Shown: positions 58,243-64,000 of the stretch, in pieces
Layout: each line of letters starts with the position of its first letter
Numbering within the stretch: position 1 is the stretch's first letter
From: Solibacillus sp. FSL W7-1464
GTDB lineage: Bacteria > Bacillota > Bacilli > Bacillales_A > Planococcaceae
NCBI RefSeq assembly: GCF_038004425.1
Contig: NZ_JBBORC010000001.1
Coordinates: 3,416,001 to 3,480,000, forward strand
DNA length: 64,000 bases
Reading direction: 5' to 3'
The notes under the pieces: generated by a model
The model's input: the letters and a program-made list of their open reading frames with translations, nothing else
Databases searched by the model: none
Told to the model about the DNA's origin: nothing
Translations under genes and position numbers: made by a program

Positions 58243-59280
58243 TTATTTTATATACTCCATTTGTTCAGTTAACTCCAGTATATCCTCAAACGTTAAGTCA
58301 GGATTTTCAATAATTATATTATAGCGCAAGCCCTTTTCATCCCATTGGAGTAATTTGAAAGTCTCCAAATCAATTTTAGATCCTTTTTGACCGCGTACTT
58401 CAATGATCTCTTCATCTTCACCGATGGACTCCATTGGTTTGAAGATTGAAAGCGAAAATTGCTGCTCACCGGTTTTGGAATATGTTAACGCAATTTCTCC
58501 AGTTTCCGCCATCCCCATATCTTCAATTCCTTCCAATGTGTAGCCAAGTGATTCGGGAAAGATTAAAAAGGAGCCCAGCTTCTCGACAGCTTCCTGCTCT
58601 GTTAATTGTTCAGGTGGCTGTATAGATTCGGTTTTAACAATGGCACCTTCCGGAATATCCAGAGTAAATTTGGAATCATCAACTTTACTGTTCGGTTCAA
58701 ATTTGGTAAATTCAGAAGTTATTTTCATATCGCCACTTACCGAAATCGTCTTTAAAGTCATCCATGTCTTTTTATCTACCCAAACTTCCATATCCCCAAT
58801 TAGCGTATTTTGCTTTTTCGCTTTTGCGATTAAATGGTATGTTTCATGACCCGCGATCTTTTCTTCTTCGCCAATCGTAATATCATGGGAATTTTTTATT
58901 AGTTCCAGCGTACGTAATGCCTGCTCTTTTAACGTTGGTCGAACAAAATTTTCAACGTCCGATCCGAGTTCAAAAATAATCACTTCATTCGCTGTTTTCG
59001 AATAGGAAGATAATGTTTTTCCGTCGTTTACTGCAATCGATTCCTCACCTGTGGAATCGACCATTTCTACACGAGTTTTTCCGTTTTTCTCCCATTGCTT
59101 TGAAAGTATTTCCGTTCCGTCGTCCATTGTCATTTTATATTCTCCATAGAAGGAGTCAAGCTCAGACGTCTCCTGCATTGCCTGATTCAATATTTCCTGG
59201 GGTGAATAATTTTCCTCATTGCTGCATGCCGCCAAAGATAGCGTTAAAACTAAAGCTGCTGAATAAATCATTTTTTTCAT
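58243..59280 (-). CDS. LolA-like/DUF4367 lipoprotein (345 aa)
   Basis: Lipoprotein with signal peptide and lipobox SLAAC (MKKMIYSAALVLTLSLAAC, Cys at residue 19). The mature part resembles the LolA/MucB-like fold followed by a DUF4367-type region (EKLGSFLIFPESLGYTLEGI, KGLRYNIIIENPDLTFEDIL). This arrangement occurs in Bacillus sporulation and envelope-stress lipoproteins. The start at 59280 follows AGAGGA at 9 nt; the ATG at 59289 overlaps that site. It begins 1 nt after the histidine kinase stop, so it may be an output or sensory partner of that kinase (inference). Confidence 0.82.
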   Translation of the reverse strand: MKKMIYSAALVLTLSLAACSNEENYSPQEILNQAMQETSELDSFYGEYKMTMDDGTEILSKQWEKNGKTRVEMVDSTGEESIAVNDGKTLSSYSKTANEVIIFELGSDVENFVRPTLKEQALRTLELIKNSHDITIGEEEKIAGHETYHLIAKAKKQNTLIGDMEVWVDKKTWMTLKTISVSGDMKITSEFTKFEPNSKVDDSKFTLDIPEGAIVKTESIQPPEQLTEQEAVEKLGSFLIFPESLGYTLEGIEDMGMAETGEIALTYSKTGEQQFSLSIFKPMESIGEDEEIIEVRGQKGSKIDLETFKLLQWDEKGLRYNIIIENPDLTFEDILELTEQMEYIK

Positions 59281-59281
59281 T

Positions 59282-60730
59282 TTATCCATTCCTCTCTTCT
59301 TCAAGTGGTGGCAGCCATATGACAATCGCTAATTGATTTTGCTGCTCTATAGCTGTAATTGTTCCATTGTGCTTAGCCATAATTTGTTTTGCAATACTTA
59401 ACCCGAGACCTGCCCCCCGCTCACCTATATGGCTACGGGAATCATCAATCTGATACAGCGGTTCAAACATTTGTTTACATTGCTGTTCCGATATCGTTGC
59501 GCCGCTGTTTTGTACAACTATATAAACGCCCTTTTCTGTAAAGCTTTCTGCTAATTTTCCAATACTCCATGAAGGAATATTCGGTATTTCAAATGCGGAT
59601 ACATAAATCATTCCTCCAGGATTTGTGTACGTCCAGGCATTCGCGATAACATTATCGACAACGCGCATCAGCTGTTTCGGATTTACATAATAACTTCCTA
59701 CCACATTGACTGTCGTTTTCGCTTCAAACCCTTTTTCTCTGCTGATCTGTTCATAGTCACATAAAAGCATATCAAAAAACTCTTCGCCCTCAACTTTTAC
59801 AAGTTCCAACTCATATGTCGGGGACTGCAATAATGTCAACATCATTAAATCATCAAGCAACTGCTTCATATAATCCGATTTCGACTGAATGATCTGCAAA
59901 TACTCCTGATGATCCTTTTCAGAATGGTTTCCGTACCGTAAACTTTCTGAGTATGCTTGAATTGATGTTAGAGGCGTTTTCAAGTCATGTGAAAGACTAG
60001 CAATCATAAATTCCTTTTGCTGCTGCTCCGCTGCAAGCTTTTTTCGAGTCGCAGATATTTCCTGCTGCATTTGTTGAAAGCTCTTGGTTAATTCCCCGAT
60101 TTCGTCCTTTGTTACAGGTAGCGGATTTGTTGCTTCATCTTTGGCGAAAGCACGCATTTGTTCCATTAGTCGTTTTGCCGGCTTATTGAGGCGTCTATTC
60201 AGCAAATAGATAACCGCCGCGTATAAGAGCAGCATTACTATAGTTAAACTAGTTACAACAAATAGCGATTTTGTATTTACTTGTTCCAGCCATTCCGAAC
60301 GAACGAGCGCAATTTTGTATACACCCTTTATTTCCCCATCTTCATAAACAGGTTCTTTATAAACAAATGTCTTATAATTTTGTTCAAATTCATACAGATT
60401 TTTGTAAACCGTGCTTTTCGATTCAAAGCTGCTGAAAGAATTAATTAAATTTGAAGAATAATAAATCTTCCCATTCGGACTGTACAGCGTAATCATCAAC
60501 TGATCGGATGTCAGTTTTTCGATTGCCTTATAATTCGCATTAATATTGTAAAGTGATGGATCATCCAGTTGATCTTTTAAATCTGTAACGACTGCCCACT
60601 TTTCTAAATATTCATCAACACTTTTATCTTGGTAGTACGCGTTAATCGTTACATAAAGACCATACAATGCAAGTAACGGCAATATCATGACAAGCAAATA
60701 CGTTAGTAGAAGCCATGATTTAATTTTCAT
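59282..60730 (-). CDS. HAMP-containing sensor histidine kinase (482 aa)
   Basis: Membrane sensor kinase. TM1 lies at about residues 7-29, an external domain of about 125 residues follows, then TM2 (SLFVVTSLTIVMLLLYAAVIYLL), HAMP, HisKA with the phospho-acceptor His in ASLSHDLKTPLTSIQAYSES, and the HATPase domain (N box VVDNVIANAW, G2 box GERGAGLGLSIAK). The G1 box reads QNSGATI in place of the common DxGxGI, a variant also seen in VanS/BceS-type kinases. The start overlaps the regulator stop as ATGA. The stimulus is unknown. Confidence 0.93.
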   Translation of the reverse strand: MKIKSWLLLTYLLVMILPLLALYGLYVTINAYYQDKSVDEYLEKWAVVTDLKDQLDDPSLYNINANYKAIEKLTSDQLMITLYSPNGKIYYSSNLINSFSSFESKSTVYKNLYEFEQNYKTFVYKEPVYEDGEIKGVYKIALVRSEWLEQVNTKSLFVVTSLTIVMLLLYAAVIYLLNRRLNKPAKRLMEQMRAFAKDEATNPLPVTKDEIGELTKSFQQMQQEISATRKKLAAEQQQKEFMIASLSHDLKTPLTSIQAYSESLRYGNHSEKDHQEYLQIIQSKSDYMKQLLDDLMMLTLLQSPTYELELVKVEGEEFFDMLLCDYEQISREKGFEAKTTVNVVGSYYVNPKQLMRVVDNVIANAWTYTNPGGMIYVSAFEIPNIPSWSIGKLAESFTEKGVYIVVQNSGATISEQQCKQMFEPLYQIDDSRSHIGERGAGLGLSIAKQIMAKHNGTITAIEQQNQLAIVIWLPPLEEERNG

Positions 60731-61425
60731 ACTTGTTCACCTATAAAACGGTAGCCCTTTCCCCATACAGTTTGTATATAGTTAGGTGATTTTACAGGAT
60801 CGTGCAGCTTTTCACGCAATGCTTTAATATGCACTGTTACCGTATGTGTCTGGTCCAGCTCAACCTGGTGCCAAACAAGTGTATACAACGCTTCCTTTGT
60901 AAATAGCTCGAATGGGTTTTGTGCCAATACTTTTAGTAACGCAAACTCTTTTTGCGTTAAGTTGATTTCAGCCTCTTCGATATAAACACGTTCTTTTACC
61001 CAGTCGATTTTTAGCCCATGTACATACGAAAACATATCTTCTGCTGCAAAAACTTTATTATATCGCTGCCATCGTCGTAATTGAGAACGAACACGCGCCT
61101 TTAATTCTTCTAAAGAAAACGGCTTCGCCAAATAATCATCGGCATCCTGTAACCCTGTGACTTTATCCGTTTCATTGCTTTTTGCGCTGATCATAATAAT
61201 TGGTATATCACTTTGCAGTCGAATATGTTCAATCATTGATATCCCATCCATTTCAGGCATCATCCAATCAACAAGTATTAAGTCATAGTTTCCGGCAGAA
61301 AAATCCTCCAATCCTTCAATCCCTGTCGTTGCCCATGTTACTGCATAGCCTTCCTTTAGTAACGTGTCTTGAATAATACGTGCAATTTCGCGGTCATCTT
61401 CCACTAAAAGAATTTGTTGTGCCAT
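60727..61425 (-). CDS. OmpR-family response regulator (232 aa)
   Basis: Two-domain transcription factor. The receiver domain has the acidic pair EDD near the N-terminus and the phospho-acceptor Asp in LILVDWMMPEMDG (about residue 52), then the conserved Lys in YLAKPFSLEEL. The C-terminal winged helix (LTQKEFALLKVLAQNPFELF, TVTVHIKALREKLHD) is of the OmpR/PhoB type. ATG 61425 is 8 nt after AGGAGG. It is the first gene of a three-gene operon with the kinase and the lipoprotein; target genes are unknown. Confidence 0.95.
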   Translation of the reverse strand: MAQQILLVEDDREIARIIQDTLLKEGYAVTWATTGIEGLEDFSAGNYDLILVDWMMPEMDGISMIEHIRLQSDIPIIMISAKSNETDKVTGLQDADDYLAKPFSLEELKARVRSQLRRWQRYNKVFAAEDMFSYVHGLKIDWVKERVYIEEAEINLTQKEFALLKVLAQNPFELFTKEALYTLVWHQVELDQTHTVTVHIKALREKLHDPVKSPNYIQTVWGKGYRFIGEQV

Positions 61426-61888
61426 CAAGTACGCCTCCTACAATCACTATAGCAAGTAATTTCTTCGATCATTGCAACTTTATAAATCCTTTATATTTAA
61501 TCTTACTTTGTACCGGCTGTTAAAAGATAGCCAAAGTTACCTTTCACTGTAGAGATAATCATTTCAAAATGGGTATTTATGCTAGTATCAACTATTTAAT
61601 TTGTTATAAGAGGGGTCATAAAGAAATGGAAGACTTCTTTGAAAAGCTGAACTGTAAGGTGGCCACGACCATCCTTGATTTGATTTTTCTGGACCGGGGA
61701 GAGTGCTCGAGTACTTAGCGGAAATAAGTTTGATATTTATAAGGATGATTTTGGGTCAAGGCTGGGGTTCGAGTTTTGTACATACATTATGAAATTTATT
61801 AAAGTTAACATTTACCGTAGGAATGTTTCTTGAAAGAGCCATTTATAATGGTCAGAGAATAAGCGACCTTTATTTTTCTTTATAGAAC
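61426..61888. other. Intergenic region with a possible gene remnant
   Basis: About 460 bp between the response regulator and the rRNA terminator. A 30-codon plus-strand frame (61626-61718, MEDFFEKLNCKV...) has an AGAGGGG site upstream. Other short frames continue after it (VLEYLAEISLIFIRM near 61700-61790), as if one gene had been broken by frameshifts. I recognise no family. The regulator promoter must be here too, but I cannot place it with confidence. Confidence 0.35.
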
Positions 61889-61889
61889 A

Positions 61890-61920
61890 ACAAAAAAACC
61901 ACTGATTCCTCAGTGGTTTT
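61890..61920 (-). terminator. Terminator of the rRNA operon
   Basis: AAAACCACTGA pairs with TCAGTGGTTTT around four bases, followed by TTTTTTTG on the minus strand, just past the 5S gene. Confidence 0.9.
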
Positions 61921-61928
61921 GCGTGTGC

Positions 61929-62042
61929 GAAGCGACGTCCTACTCTCACAGGGGGAAGCCCCCAACTACCATCGGCGCTAAAGAGCTTAACTTCCGTGTT
62001 CGGTATGGGAACGGGTGTGACCTCTTTGCCATCATCACTTCA
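61929..62042 (-). rRNA. 5S ribosomal RNA
   Basis: The minus strand carries the conserved 5S core (GTCACACCCGTTCCCATAC, CGAACACGGAAGTTAAGC, GATGGTAGTTGGGGG and GAGAGTAGGACGTCGC). The ends are set by pairing of AAGTGATG at the 5' side with CGTCGCTT at the 3' side, so exact termini are uncertain by a few bases. It lies downstream of 23S in the same operon; no tRNA gene lies between or after them in the window. Confidence 0.95.
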
Positions 62043-62292
62043 CTTGCACATGGATGTGCTGGCGTCTACGTTACCACAGGACGTGGTGCTTTTAGTAGAC
62101 GTTCCTTAATCGGCTTCCAATACACGGCGCTATCCTTCGTCAACTTCCCTCGTTCTTTCAGTCACGTACTTGAGTACGCTCCTTCAATCACTCAGTCGTT
62201 TCCTCGACTAGCTTGTGTCTTGAAACCCTTAAAAAGAATTTTCATTCTTTCAAAACTGGATAAACGTTTCATTGAATTTTTGCAATAAAATG
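62043..62292 (-). other. Long structured 23S-5S spacer
   Basis: About 250 bp without a tRNA. It holds several hairpins: GCACAT/ATGTGC (62046-62059), CGTCTAC with inner ACCAC paired to GTGGT and GTAGACG (62063-62101), and CGTAC/GTACG (62165-62178). AACGAG- and GGAGCG-type repeats lie between them. These probably form rRNA processing stems. Confidence 0.6.

Positions 62293-64000
<1,708 letters not shown>

Overview
The window looks like a chromosomal segment of a low-GC, spore-forming member of the Bacillales, most like Planococcaceae (Lysinibacillus/Solibacillus type). I infer this from strong AGGAGG ribosome binding sites, the B. subtilis-like order rlmD(yefA)...dagK...gatBAC, camS, ligA, pcrA, pcrB, yerC, yerB, adeC, pur operon (read here in reverse), exosporium-type spore proteins and the rRNA sequence. 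The species is an inference.

Layout. 1-5.2 kb: a 23S rRNA methyltransferase running off the left edge, a chemotaxis receptor, a phased array of WTATTAGAA motifs, a diacylglycerol kinase and a thioredoxin-like protein. 5.2-11.2 kb: oligopeptide ABC importer oppABCDF with a CodY-like box. 11.2-17.1 kb: proline catabolism (P5C dehydrogenase, regulator, proline dehydrogenase, Na+/proline symporter). 17.1-23.6 kb: a minus-strand sugar or amino-sugar cluster (ROK protein, two Gfo/Idh oxidoreductases, an unknown, a decayed dehydrogenase, a GNAT protein, NagA). 23.7-39.3 kb: gatCAB, camS, ligA, pcrA split by a group II intron, pcrB, yerC, yerB, adeC. 39.5-44.4 kb: an accessory, probably spore-surface cluster. 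44.4-57.9 kb: the twelve-gene purine operon purEKBCSQLFMNHD, with PurBox, promoter and guanine riboswitch at its head and a hairpin array plus terminator before purD. 57.9-61.4 kb: a NETI protein, then a two-component system with a lipoprotein. 61.9-64 kb: 5S and the 3' part of 23S rRNA, minus strand.

How the genes work together. Opp imports peptides, probably under CodY control. The Put cluster turns proline into glutamate. GatCAB makes Gln-tRNA(Gln) by transamidation, while PcrA and LigA serve DNA replication and repair. The pur genes carry the ten steps from PRPP to IMP. They appear to be controlled at initiation (PurR box), at the leader (guanine riboswitch) and, by inference, again just before purD.

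Most notable items: (1) five consecutive stem-loops with unrelated stems but a shared GGCCGG-type loop, followed by an intrinsic terminator, between purH and purD; (2) a 2.5-kb group II intron inside helicase motif VI of pcrA, with the frame restored exactly on splicing; (3) eleven exact WTATTAGAA motifs at about 20-21 bp spacing; (4) an NtrC-family regulator lacking the sigma-54 contact loop, with TGCA-N9-TGC sites in its target promoters; (5) an uncharacterised spore-surface cluster with one gene that seems to start at ATA.
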